From positions 3,121,178-3,185,177 of the forward strand of contig BCJU01000001.1 in NCBI GenBank assembly GCA_001600355.1: DNA of 64,000 nucleotides. Reading direction: 5' to 3'. The position numbers and the translations under genes are program-made. The notes beneath the pieces were generated by a model that was not told where the DNA came from, searched no databases, and saw nothing but the letters and a program-made list of their open reading frames with translations. The DNA comes from Meira nashicola (Eukaryota; Basidiomycota; Exobasidiomycetes; Exobasidiales; Brachybasidiaceae). Below are positions 37,695-47,582 of the stretch, piece after piece; within the stretch, counting starts at the first letter, position 1, and each line of letters begins with the position of its first letter.

Positions 37695-40600
37695 TCATCG
37701 ATCATTTAACGAAAAAGGATTCATCATGCCAGCAGAATTGCTCGGTGATCCGCCAACGCTTGCTGATCTCCCGATTGAAGGGTCAGGCAGACCGCCCAAA
37801 AAACGATCGAAATAATCGGTCCAGGAAAGATCGCCATTGAATTGAAAGCTTTGCATTCCTGTACCAAGATCATCACCAATCTGTGATTGAAAATCTTCAA
37901 TGTTGAAAGGAGTGTTGCCGATAACGTCAAGCGAGGATGTATGTTGAGGTCGTAAAGGGGAAGAAGAATGCAAGGATGATTGATTAATTTCATGAGTGTT
38001 TTGTATTCCACCACTTCTTTCCCCGCCGCTCATACGATTCCAGACGGGTACATATTGGCCACTCATGGAAGAATGGCTCATATAATCGCCATTAATAACA
38101 CTGGGCACACTTGTACGGCCGCGATCAGAATCGCTACGTGATGGTGGTCGTTTGAAAGGTGAATGTTGGCTGATCGGAACAGCAAAGTTAGATGGATAAG
38201 TGGCATTCTGTCCGTTGTATGATTGCATGGATGCTGTTTGCGTACTATTGGACAACGGAGAATGAGCTGACCGTCCTTGATAGCCCCCTTCCGTTGCAAT
38301 AGATTCGGAGTGGTAGCGATTTGCACTTCTCGACCCAATGTCCACCCCACTTTGGCCTATTGCGTTCAACGTAGCAGGTGCAATACCACCACCAAGCACA
38401 CCACTTTGACGTAGCAACTCCTGCATTCGTCTCCTTCTTTCATCGTCTGTCAAAAGTGGTAAGCATCGTAGAGCAATATTTCGTAAAATTCTATGAGCTC
38501 GTTGAACCAAGACGCTCGCAAATCGGCTTTGCTGATTGTACACTTCCAACGAAAATTCGATTATATCACTATCCTCCAAGAGCATATCCTTGTCGTTTGT
38601 ACCATGCCAAATGGTAAGAATGAAAGTTGAAGCGCTCAAAAAGCTTTGATGAAGGAAAAAATAAGAGATAGAAATACCGCGAATTTGTTGTAATTCCCGT
38701 AAAGCTCGAAGTGTGCTACGAGCATGATTTGCACATTGAGGCAAGAGCATCTTTCGTAAAATTGAGTCGTCATTAGAGGGTAGACCTGTCGCACGTACAT
38801 CATATATGAACGGTTTGAGGGTGTACAGTCGTAGATTCGCTTTTCCAGATTGCAAAAATGCGCATAGAATTGGATACGGAGTCGTTCTTACATCATGCAA
38901 ATATGAAGGGAATTCGCTGATCCATTCATCGATCTTTTTACACATAATTGTCATATCCTTGTAACTCGGTGATGATGCAAATCCATTGTATGTAGCTGCA
39001 GTCTTTGCTGGTTGGTATATAGATGCTATCACTTGACGAATGAGGAGGCCACCCTTGATGAGATGAATATATCCGCCCGTAAAAGATGGCGTTGTGTCAT
39101 CTATTCGCATTTCTTCAATACGTCCACCAGTCCGTTCAGATTCGCTTAAAGCATCTTCACTGCACATTATTGGGTATTTTACCGAGCAATCTTCTAAACG
39201 AAGGCCAAAGGGTCTTCCCATATTCAGGCACAAGATCGAATCTAGAGTGAATGCTGCCCAAAATGTTCGACGTCTTCGCTCTTGCTCAAAGGGTGTATAA
39301 CCAACATATGCTTTTTCGGTGTGCAATCCGATATCAAAGATTGCTCTGATTGCTGCTCCTAAAACGGTCCAACTGGTACCAACACCAAGACTGGCGGGCA
39401 TAAATGCGCATGACAAAATGAGAACTTGTACGTTTATCAAGCTTGCAGCGTATACTTGATGGTAAAATCGAGATGCTGACGACCAATGATCTCCTGCACT
39501 TTCGGGATCTTTTGGATCAGCCAAAACACGAGGATCATCTTTAAAGAAGCGGCTGGAAATGGCTAATACTGTGAATATCAACCCTCGAAATGCCGAGTCC
39601 CTATCAGCTCTACCATTTTGTAGATCACGCCGCAAGGAAGACTCATGAAGGATGGGAAGAAGCGGATGTAGCCATCGGAAATAGTAATCGAACAATTCAT
39701 TCAACAATTCTGATGGCGGAAAGTGAAATCTCTGAAACCAACCTTCGCTTGCGTAAATATCGTCTCGACCAACCGCAACCAGTGTCTTTCTTCGAAGTTC
39801 ACGTACCCACATCATCGAATTGCGGGGAAACTGCGGCATGGGCGAAGGAAGTACGGAAAAGTTGTTCTTTGCAGTAACTGAAGAGCTTCTAGGTCGCTTC
39901 CCTTCCTGCGGATGTGTATATTGTGTTGCTTGTATGGAGCTGCCTGCTTCTTGCAGCGACTTTTTATTCTGCGAAGGAGGACTAGTCGGACGAGATTCAA
40001 GACCTGAAATATTTCCAAAAGTACTGCTTCCGCCGAAGTAACGAGGCCTTCCATCTTCCAGATCGGGTACCATTGGATTATGCTCTGTCCCAGAAGTATC
40101 GGATACGGAATGTTGAAATTGATCATCATGAGCTTTGCTTTCCGATGGAATGGCCTTTTCGCCCTCTTTTCTGGCAGTATCGCCGTTGTTTTCTGCTTTG
40201 CTGCCCATCGGACTGGTGATATGAAGGTCACCACGTTCGAATTGGGAAGCCAATTCAGGTGCAACACTGCGTAAAGCTGTTAGCAAGGTATCCTTTTGTG
40301 ATTCCAATATTTCATAACGACCTCTACTTCGATCAGGTTCTACTGTGAACGAACAAGTATATCCCATATTTTCACAATTATTGCATGTATTGGAAGGATT
40401 CGGTAATCCTTCACATTTGACTTTTTTGCGTCGACATGTGTCGCATGCCACTACCACCCTTCTTCTCTTTTTTGCCTTTTTCTTGTTTGAATCATTTTCC
40501 TCTTCTCTCTCTTCTTGTTCAGCAGAATATGCATTTTGGCTATTTTCTACAACATTTGGCAATCCTGCTGCGTCACTACGAATTTCTTCGTTCATCCTTG

Positions 40601-40739
40601 CTCCTCGTTCGAGCAAAGGATATGGAGAAGCTGGTGGCATTGGTCTATTGCTCTCGATGAACGGATACATGCTGGGTCCATTGAATCGATTCGAGCCCTC
40701 CGCATTTCGAGCTTGACCACCTTCAATATTATTGCTCAT
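37695..40739 (-). CDS. Zn2Cys6 transcription factor with fungal-specific regulatory domain
   Basis: A 1014-residue intronless regulator. The zinc cluster is at residues 99-129, with Cys 99, 102, 109, 119, 122 and 129 (spacing 2, 6, 9, 2, 6), preceded by a basic KKKAKKRRR patch. The middle homology domain (about 330-640) is clear: a FDYYFRWLHPLLPILHE block, FTVLAISSRFF, IRAIFDIGLHTEKAYVGYTP, and RRRTFWAAFTLDSILCLNMGRPFGL, the hallmark of the Fungal_trans family. Both tails are Ser/Pro/Gly-rich. Target genes unknown. The arrangement resembles carbon- or amino-acid-metabolism regulators, but family membership alone does not decide. Confidence 0.95.
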   Translation of the reverse strand: MSNNIEGGQARNAEGSNRFNGPSMYPFIESNRPMPPASPYPLLERGARMNEEIRSDAAGLPNVVENSQNAYSAEQEEREEENDSNKKKAKKRRRVVVACDTCRRKKVKCEGLPNPSNTCNNCENMGYTCSFTVEPDRSRGRYEILESQKDTLLTALRSVAPELASQFERGDLHITSPMGSKAENNGDTARKEGEKAIPSESKAHDDQFQHSVSDTSGTEHNPMVPDLEDGRPRYFGGSSTFGNISGLESRPTSPPSQNKKSLQEAGSSIQATQYTHPQEGKRPRSSSVTAKNNFSVLPSPMPQFPRNSMMWVRELRRKTLVAVGRDDIYASEGWFQRFHFPPSELLNELFDYYFRWLHPLLPILHESSLRRDLQNGRADRDSAFRGLIFTVLAISSRFFKDDPRVLADPKDPESAGDHWSSASRFYHQVYAASLINVQVLILSCAFMPASLGVGTSWTVLGAAIRAIFDIGLHTEKAYVGYTPFEQERRRRTFWAAFTLDSILCLNMGRPFGLRLEDCSVKYPIMCSEDALSESERTGGRIEEMRIDDTTPSFTGGYIHLIKGGLLIRQVIASIYQPAKTAATYNGFASSPSYKDMTIMCKKIDEWISEFPSYLHDVRTTPYPILCAFLQSGKANLRLYTLKPFIYDVRATGLPSNDDSILRKMLLPQCANHARSTLRALRELQQIRGISISYFFLHQSFLSASTFILTIWHGTNDKDMLLEDSDIIEFSLEVYNQQSRFASVLVQRAHRILRNIALRCLPLLTDDERRRRMQELLRQSGVLGGGIAPATLNAIGQSGVDIGSRSANRYHSESIATEGGYQGRSAHSPLSNSTQTASMQSYNGQNATYPSNFAVPISQHSPFKRPPSRSDSDRGRTSVPSVINGDYMSHSSMSGQYVPVWNRMSGGERSGGIQNTHEINQSSLHSSSPLRPQHTSSLDVIGNTPFNIEDFQSQIGDDLGTGMQSFQFNGDLSWTDYFDRFLGGLPDPSIGRSASVGGSPSNSAGMMNPFSLNDR

Positions 40740-41035
40740 TCTTGTAAAAATATCATCTTTTGATTCATCGCATCTTTACTTTCGAAGATGATGATAAAAG
40801 AAGTTGTTTTATGCATTCTTTATGCGGGGTTACACTATATTTTCTTTCCTATACGTAGGCACTTAGTCGTGTTAATTGTAGTGCAAAGGCAGTTTGCGTG
40901 CGAAAGGATGTGCAAACTTTATTACTGGCCGCCGCGAAGAAATGCACTCAGTCACGCGCCTGTCCGTTTAACCAAATGAATAGACTAAATGCAATTCGAA
41001 GATCTTGCACACCATCACAAACGGAAATCAACAGT

Positions 41036-41598
41036 ATGGTCTACATAAAGCGATGGGCTGAGTTCCATTCTAAATGTGTAGATCTATACAAGCAATCACC
41101 CAATGATGTAAGTCGATCAAGTGGACGATGAACTTTCTTTTTTCAAACAAGAAACTCATACAAATTAAGACTTCTTCTTTTCTCCTTCATTAGACCCGCT
41201 ACCTTATCAAAGCCACACCATCACAGCAATGGCTTGTCTTGAAAGTGACAGACGATCAGACTGTAAGTTTTTTTGGTGGAATTTAATCATTGTTGCTAAA
41301 CTTGTGCTGATACTTTCATCTCTTGCTACAGTGTCTTAAATTTAGAGCAAGATCCGCAATTATTATTAATAGATTCGAATCCTTTACCCGCGATATGACA
41401 GCACTCATGACAGGCTTGCCACTACCTTCAGAAGCAGCAGCACTAGCAGCTTCATCAAAAGCGACACAGAATGCCATGGATATAGATACAGAAGCTACTG
41501 GAGCAGCAGATTCAACAAACAAACCAATTGGTACTGCACCAGGGAATGCTGCAGCTGGCGGAGCAAATAAGAAAAAGAAGAAGAAGGGCAAAAAGTGA
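41036..41598 (+). CDS. Signal recognition particle subunit SRP9
   Basis: Forms the Alu-domain part of SRP with SRP14 and supports elongation arrest. Three exons: 41036-41107, 41194-41262, 41332-41598, with introns of 86 and 69 nt. Product 135 residues. The fold is recognisable from MVYIKRWAEFHSKCVDLYKQSP (the WEEF-like start), TRYLIKATPSQQWLVLKVTDDQT, then CLKFRARSAIIINRFESFTRDM. The tail is Ala/Gly-rich and ends in a Lys-rich stretch (KKKKKKGKK), typical of fungal SRP9/SRP21 proteins. Only the third exon is visible as a long open frame. Confidence 0.93.
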
Positions 41599-41759
41599 GA
41601 AAATTTCGAGCAATCCAAAATGTACATCATCTGCAATTATACTTTGATATTTTCATGAGAGATGTGAGGATAGTAGGAAAAATTCGCATGATTAGGGATT
41701 GGTATACGCATATGATTTAAATAGACTATGAAGATATGCCATACAAATTTGGCAATCTT

Positions 41760-44621
41760 TTACAATTTAAAGGCTTCACGATACCAGGCTTCTTCTTCTT
41801 CCAATGATCTCTTAATGTTTTCACTTTTTCTGAAACCATGACCTTCACCCTCAAACTCAATGTACTTTGTCTTGACGCCTTGTTTCTTTACAGCTTCATA
41901 GATTGTCTTGTTTTGTGCTGGTGGAACTACTTTATCAATCTCTCCTTGTAAGATAAGTAGTGGAGAACGGATACGATCTGCCATATAAATCGGAGAACGA
42001 GATTTATAAACTTCTGGAATCTTTTCTGGAGGTCCTCCCATTAATTGGTTGACATATTGTGATTCGAATTTGTGCGATTCAGCTGCAAGATCAGCTATGT
42101 TGGAAACACCAAAGTAGTCAGCTCCTGCTCCGAATGCATATGGACTCAAACAAAGAGCAGCAAGAACGGTATATCCACCAGCAGAACCACCGCTGATAGC
42201 AATCTTCTTTGGATCAGCAAGAGGAGGAACGGTAACTGTGGAAGTACCCTCTACACCAAACAAGACTGGATATATGGTGCGATAGACTCGTTCGACTACT
42301 GGCAAACCTGGAAGTAGGTTTGGAAAGAGCACTTGTAGTTTATTGCCGTACGATGATGTTGGAGTGGAAGCTTTCTCAGATGCGAGGGTACTACCGGGAG
42401 TCTTTGTCGCAACGGCAATATAATCAATCACCTTCCAACGATGAATTGATTCTTTCGTGAATACATCCAAAATTGCATCTCGAGGAATCAGCTTTGTGTT
42501 GGAACTTGTAGTGATGAGATTTGACTTTTCGAGTGACTTGGATAGTTTTGGGAGGTGGAAGCCTCGGATTGTACTCAATTGAATACCGATATTTGGCATC
42601 ACTAATGCACTTTCGCTCTGAACACGTGTGACATGACGCAGAAGCCAAGTCAAACCTCCAGCAACGAAGGCAAAGCGAGCATCAAAATTTGGGATAAATG
42701 AAGAAGCGGCTCCAACCGTTGTTCCGATCAACACATTAGTAGCAGTCTCCAGCCATGAGGCTTGTTTTTTGAGTGAGAATTCTACAGCACCATTAGTCAT
42801 TTGCTTTTGCTCCAAAGATACATTCTGCAGCTGTGCCTTTGAATCGATTCGTCTGGCCGCCTTCTTATTTCCTTCTCCATGATCCGAAGCTCCAAGATAA
42901 TTTGCTGCGGCGATCGTATCGCGGACATCCACAACGCCCCATTGAGCCATCAAACGATTCATAAATTCTCTACCGAAACTTGTACTTCCTCCATAATTGA
43001 CTTTACAGAGTGCATATCCACGCGATGTCCAATAACTTGTCGATAGATCTAGTCCCGGTGTAGAATGACTGGTTGGTCCACCGTGAATTTTCATAATACA
43101 AGGTGGAGACGTACCAGCTGGTGCCACATAATCGGGATTGCCCGGTAAGAAAAGTAAAGCATGCGAAGTAGACTTTTTACCGTTGGGCAATTCCGTGGGA
43201 AATTCAATAGGTTCACACTTTGGTAAGAATGTAGGTGGAATTGTGCCATCTTCAATAATGCTAGAGCTTCGCTTGATGACGTGCCAAGTCGGCTTTCCAT
43301 TCACAGCTTTGAGGGCTTCGACCAAATCCAAAACTATCAGTGAATTTGGTTGGCTTGCTTCAGTAGCACGAAAGACGACAGAGTGAGGGCCAGCTACCTG
43401 TAATGCATAAATGTCCACAAAGGGTGTATCCAATTGCTTTACTTGTCCTGTAGGAATGTGCAACAAATTCAAGGAGCTGTATGCGTGGGAAGTGACGATG
43501 CATACTAGCCAATCTGGTGATAGTACAACAAAGTCCGAATTTCCCAATGACCATGGCGGACTAGAAAAGTCCCCTTCGAACGGCTTGGCAAGCAAAGGTT
43601 TGAGATTGTTGATCTCAAGGTTGGTTTTATCGCTGTTTATGCTTACTTTCCATGGATTAGAGAATCCGCTATTGTCTCGGGTAAAGTACAATGTATCGCT
43701 GTTAGCCCAAACGGGATGCCTTGCGACTTCGTCAGTGTTATTACCGCACACTTTCTTGTCCACTGCAAAGCTTGGTTGATCGTTTTCCAGTACAAATTTG
43801 GCAACCCATAATTCTGTCGCCCAAAATGGCATACTTGGGTGATTCCAAGCAACATAGGCCGCATATTTACCATCTGCAGAGAAACGGGGTGATGTGTAAA
43901 AGTCATAACCTTGCGCAACTGTATAGACTTTTCTTGTTTGGATGTGAATGGCAACAAGTGTATTTACCACCTTTGATGGCTCGTCAAACGTATGATCTTC
44001 TTGAATGGCCAAAATGTATGGCAGAGTAGGATGTTTGCTGAAATCTGCATAACGTAATGCTTTGTTGTCTTCTGTGATTTGACGCACGTTACCTTTTCCA
44101 TCAGCAGTGAAAATATTAAAAGATTTGTAGTCTGTAAAAACGGCAACGCCATCCTCATATTTGGCTACCGCACCACCACCATATTCGTGTACGCCAGAAC
44201 GTACATTATATTCTCCTTTTGATAAATCTGAATTGCCTTCTAATAACACACCGCTACGAGCTGATTCTAGTGAATCCAAACGAATCGTTTGTTTTACGAA
44301 AGCAGCACGACCGCTTTCTTCAGGTCTATTTTCCACATAGGCAACTTCCGCTGAATTTTCATCAGATGATAACACTACAATTTCTCCGAACGAGACACTC
44401 TTTTGTGTTAATATATCAGCAGTAATTGGTGATTTCCATGTACCATATGTGGCCACAGTCTTGCCAGCCATTGTGAAAGATGTTGAGCGAAAATATCTTG
44501 TACGAAAGAATGAATGATTCGAAGGAACGATGGAGGATTTAAGTGAAGAAGATGAAAAGAAGGAGAGGCGATGTTGATTTTGAAGGGTGAGAGGACGTAA
44601 CAAAACGGGCTTACTCCTCAT
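41760..44621 (-). CDS. S9 prolyl-oligopeptidase-type serine peptidase with embedded PIG-H domain
   Basis: One frame of 953 codons. N-terminus: Ser/Arg-rich 1-50, mitochondrial-like, then a second start at Met51 (44471). Residues 55-470 form a beta-propeller-like domain (YGGGA, SPRFSADGKYAAYVAWN, DTLYFTRD). The alpha/beta-hydrolase part starts at 500 (IMKIHGGPTSHS, VNYGGSTSFGREF). It is interrupted after about 580 and resumes at 802 with KKIAISGGSAGGY (nucleophile Ser813), LLILQGEIDKVVPP (Asp896) and GEGHGF (His928). These match acylaminoacyl-peptidase/DPP5-like S9C enzymes. The intervening residues 605-790 resemble PIG-H (Gpi15): a hydrophobic hairpin, then ESALVMPNIGIQL, IPRDAILDVFTKESIHRWKV and PGLPVVERVYR. 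No stop interrupts it. Confidence 0.9.
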   Translation of the reverse strand: MRSKPVLLRPLTLQNQHRLSFFSSSSLKSSIVPSNHSFFRTRYFRSTSFTMAGKTVATYGTWKSPITADILTQKSVSFGEIVVLSSDENSAEVAYVENRPEESGRAAFVKQTIRLDSLESARSGVLLEGNSDLSKGEYNVRSGVHEYGGGAVAKYEDGVAVFTDYKSFNIFTADGKGNVRQITEDNKALRYADFSKHPTLPYILAIQEDHTFDEPSKVVNTLVAIHIQTRKVYTVAQGYDFYTSPRFSADGKYAAYVAWNHPSMPFWATELWVAKFVLENDQPSFAVDKKVCGNNTDEVARHPVWANSDTLYFTRDNSGFSNPWKVSINSDKTNLEINNLKPLLAKPFEGDFSSPPWSLGNSDFVVLSPDWLVCIVTSHAYSSLNLLHIPTGQVKQLDTPFVDIYALQVAGPHSVVFRATEASQPNSLIVLDLVEALKAVNGKPTWHVIKRSSSIIEDGTIPPTFLPKCEPIEFPTELPNGKKSTSHALLFLPGNPDYVAPAGTSPPCIMKIHGGPTSHSTPGLDLSTSYWTSRGYALCKVNYGGSTSFGREFMNRLMAQWGVVDVRDTIAAANYLGASDHGEGNKKAARRIDSKAQLQNVSLEQKQMTNGAVEFSLKKQASWLETATNVLIGTTVGAASSFIPNFDARFAFVAGGLTWLLRHVTRVQSESALVMPNIGIQLSTIRGFHLPKLSKSLEKSNLITTSSNTKLIPRDAILDVFTKESIHRWKVIDYIAVATKTPGSTLASEKASTPTSSYGNKLQVLFPNLLPGLPVVERVYRTIYPVLFGVEGTSTVTVPPLADPKKIAISGGSAGGYTVLAALCLSPYAFGAGADYFGVSNIADLAAESHKFESQYVNQLMGGPPEKIPEVYKSRSPIYMADRIRSPLLILQGEIDKVVPPAQNKTIYEAVKKQGVKTKYIEFEGEGHGFRKSENIKRSLEEEEAWYREAFKL
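42252..42809 (-). other. PIG-H (GPI-GlcNAc transferase subunit) module inside the S9 peptidase frame
   Basis: Residues about 605-790 of the peptidase frame. They follow the PIG-H order known from human PIGH and yeast Gpi15. First comes a short soluble start, then a hydrophobic hairpin (about 626-662). Next is the LLV...GIQL strand, then a loop and IPR..I.DV..(N/T)E.I..WKVI.Y, and finally a VLFP..LPGLPVVERVYR end. PIG-H is part of the ER complex that makes GlcNAc-PI, the first step of GPI-anchor synthesis. The length (about 185) equals a complete PIG-H. It has its own possible Met (608) but no stop before the peptidase resumes. Confidence 0.82.
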
Positions 44622-44841
44622 GTATGTTCAACAACAAGACCTGTTTGAGAGAGAATGGTATGTAACATTTGACTCATAAAAACCCTTGTCTTCTAACGCC
44701 GAAATGCAAGCTAGGTAAATGCACTTTCTCGCACGGGCCTTATGTGTATCTTTTTAGGAAAAGTGTTGTTCTCATGCCAATTTCACTTACAACCAACTTG
44801 TATTCTCACTGCTCATAGCTCGATTGGGTTGAAGATTCGTC

Positions 44842-47253
44842 ATGGTGGACATGGAAGAGGGTATAAGGCAATTGGTGGACATTTTAGCATGCGATTCGAA
44901 TGAAGCTCGTAGAATACTTCAGCACTATGAAGGCGATCCGGAACGCGCAATTGATGCATATTTTAATGGCACGATTCCTTCTGCATCCACCGCAGCGGCG
45001 AATGATGTTAACCAATATCAACAGGCCGTTGTACCATATCAAGCACCTAATGAAGTTGCAGATCATACAATGCAGCCTATTCCCATTAAAAATACAGCAC
45101 AAGATCAATCTGCAGGATGGGATGCTCCAAATTCATTTATAGGTCCAAAGACACCGCCACCTTCTCAGAATAATACGACTTCATGGGCCGATCGAGCAAG
45201 CGAAGGAATTCGTAGAAGTGAACGCAATGCGAAAAAGAGATCATCTCCGATCGATTTAACAGGAGATGATGAAGACGAAGATCTTCGAAAAGCTATGCAA
45301 GCATCTTTAGAAAGTGAATCGAATCGTCAAAAGAGACATCAGGAGTACGGCATAGGAGAACATGAAAATAAACAAAATGGAGGTGCGATACATGGAGTGA
45401 ATGCGGACGAAGAAGCTTTGAATAGAGCAATTGAAGCAAGCATGCTTCAAAGCTCTTCCAACACTCGAGATCAAACACCTGCACTATCGAGCAGCTATCT
45501 TGATTCGATAGCAGGAAATCAAATCCGTTCGAATGATAAACCCGTCGGCATCGTTCCGCCACTCCCATTCATGCGTATTTTTGCATTGGCACTTCAAGCA
45601 TTGTATGCTTCAGAACCATTTCGTGATGCTATGTTAGCCGTACAATTCACCGATATCAGAATAACAGAAGCAAACGGGCAAGGCCTAGAAGATCTCATGA
45701 CAGATTATTGGCGTGGCAAGAGTCCAGCGAATATCAACAAACCTACAGGAGAAGTGTGGGTAAAGAATGCAATCTCTACAAATGAGCAACATTTTATCGA
45801 TATCTTTATGCGTCTGATGACCTTGTTCGCCTTTATGACCTACACCAAACGATCGGTTGTAGTTGCCGAAGATGTGATCACACATAGTCCATTCCGAAAT
45901 AATTACGCCTACGTGATGAACAGCGAACGCAAGCCGCCGCACGATATCCTTTCTTGTTACGTTCAGGGCCTACTGGATGCTATGATTAATGTGAGCACCG
46001 AATTGGAGAAGCGATCGCCGCAAATCTGTGATTCAAAATCGTTCAAGAAGACTTTTCAATCTTTCACTGTCAACGCAGTTGCACCACAAAAGGATGAAGA
46101 TCAGCTCAAAAATCCCAGAAAACCTCGTGGCGATCCATATGAATCAGTCTTGCATACACTAATGCAAACAAATACAAATAATACAGTTTATCGTGCTTTA
46201 TACTCAACTTTAGCAGATGAAAAAACGTTGTATTCCATGCCTGCAGAAAGCCTTTTCTTTTCTTTGGGCAGACCAGGTCTGTACAATCCTAATTTTGCAG
46301 CAGGATGGCAAGCGAACGGAGTAGAGGATGTCGAGTCATCCTTTACGATCGATCCTGTGATTTTCTTGGACGCATTTATGTTTCATCGTCGAAATGGCGT
46401 ACAGTTGGGATTGGACCCTGTTGATATTAAACAACGTCAAAATCGCATAGAAGAACTCGAAAAATACAAAAAGGCAATCGTCATGCACGAAGGGGAGGAT
46501 ATCCGTTTAAATTTACGTGCGAGCATTGAATATTTTCAAAGTCTATGTGTCGACGACGGAAGTGATTCATTACGAACGTCAAGTCTGGATGAAGCGGGTC
46601 CACGATTAGAAGCAATCCTTGCTCATTTAGAAGAAGAGATTACAAAAGTTGATTCATTATTGGCTGAAGAGAAAGCTGCAGTTGAAAAAGCAAGATCGAC
46701 GATTTTAGCAGAATTTGAAGAAACAATAGCAAATCCTAAATACCAAACTATGGCTTATAACCTTCAAGCAATTTTGGTAGACGATGGCATTGATGATGCA
46801 TGGGCGTACGTCTATCAACAAAATGATCAAGGCGGAGAGGGTAAGTGGTGGAAGATATGTGCAGGTGAGGTAACGCAAGTGGACCAGAGTGATGTTCTTA
46901 AAGAGAAGAACACAATCAATTTCCTTGTTTATTCAGCCACTGATGAAACGAAACGGGTATTAGCAAAACTTCGTTCATCTTCCGATAAAGATAATGATGT
47001 CATGTTATTGGATGATGAAACAGCCAAAGACGAACTTCCAAGGCGATCAAGTGAGTCGAATCATTGGTTATTAAAGCAACCATTGATTGAGGCTATAGAA
47101 TATGATAATGCCTCTTTTGGTAGGCAATTGGCGGGCGAGATACCAATTTCGACTGATGCGCCGTTTGCAATTCAAGGAATTGCCAATTCGGCGAATGCCA
47201 CAGTCGAGAATGAGACCAGTAAAGAAGATGAACAGATGACAATTGAACATTAG
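44842..47253 (+). CDS. UBA-UIM ubiquitin-binding protein with degenerate USP domain (pseudo-deubiquitinase)
   Basis: An 803-residue intronless protein resembling USP25/28-type enzymes. UBA domain at 5-43 (LVDILACDSNEARRILQHYEGD). Two ubiquitin-interacting motifs at 144-160 (EDLRKAMQASLESES) and 188-204 (EEALNRAIEASML). The USP-like region starts at 233, where PVGIVPPLPFMRIFALALQALY aligns with the usual GLxNxGNTCYLNSLLQ Cys box, but Cys and Asn are gone. The His box at 642-658 reads LQAILVDDGIDDAWAYVY instead of GHYWAY, so the catalytic His is also absent. A coiled coil (590-630) lies between. It can bind ubiquitin but is not expected to cleave it. Confidence 0.82.
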   Translation: MVDMEEGIRQLVDILACDSNEARRILQHYEGDPERAIDAYFNGTIPSASTAAANDVNQYQQAVVPYQAPNEVADHTMQPIPIKNTAQDQSAGWDAPNSFIGPKTPPPSQNNTTSWADRASEGIRRSERNAKKRSSPIDLTGDDEDEDLRKAMQASLESESNRQKRHQEYGIGEHENKQNGGAIHGVNADEEALNRAIEASMLQSSSNTRDQTPALSSSYLDSIAGNQIRSNDKPVGIVPPLPFMRIFALALQALYASEPFRDAMLAVQFTDIRITEANGQGLEDLMTDYWRGKSPANINKPTGEVWVKNAISTNEQHFIDIFMRLMTLFAFMTYTKRSVVVAEDVITHSPFRNNYAYVMNSERKPPHDILSCYVQGLLDAMINVSTELEKRSPQICDSKSFKKTFQSFTVNAVAPQKDEDQLKNPRKPRGDPYESVLHTLMQTNTNNTVYRALYSTLADEKTLYSMPAESLFFSLGRPGLYNPNFAAGWQANGVEDVESSFTIDPVIFLDAFMFHRRNGVQLGLDPVDIKQRQNRIEELEKYKKAIVMHEGEDIRLNLRASIEYFQSLCVDDGSDSLRTSSLDEAGPRLEAILAHLEEEITKVDSLLAEEKAAVEKARSTILAEFEETIANPKYQTMAYNLQAILVDDGIDDAWAYVYQQNDQGGEGKWWKICAGEVTQVDQSDVLKEKNTINFLVYSATDETKRVLAKLRSSSDKDNDVMLLDDETAKDELPRRSSESNHWLLKQPLIEAIEYDNASFGRQLAGEIPISTDAPFAIQGIANSANATVENETSKEDEQMTIEH

Positions 47254-47582
47254 CTGTAATATAGCACTTTTCCAAAGTTGTAATGCAATTCATTGTATGT
47301 AGAATTCACTTGAATAAGAGGGACATTGGATATATTTTTGTAGAGAAAAAGATTGATGCTGGATAAATTCTCTGCATTGCGCTTTTGCAATACGGGAAGT
47401 ACATGAATGATAAAACAACATAGTGAAGATGCTCTAGGAGAATATGGATTGTTGACAAAAAAAAGAGAGAATAAGTCCATCGCTGCATGGTCAAAATACG
47501 CAAGCTTACAATGGACAGAAGAAGACAAAAGAGTTGATTTGATTGATTGTTTGATTACTACGACTGACACAAGTGATGTGAT
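47254..47582. other. Intergenic between convergent genes
   Basis: 3' regions of the USP-like and importin genes. Open frames here lack any protein signature. Confidence 0.35.

Noticed and set aside
41371..41382. GATTCGAATCC resembling a tRNA B box
   Set aside because: It lies inside conserved SRP9 coding sequence and has no A box or cloverleaf around it.
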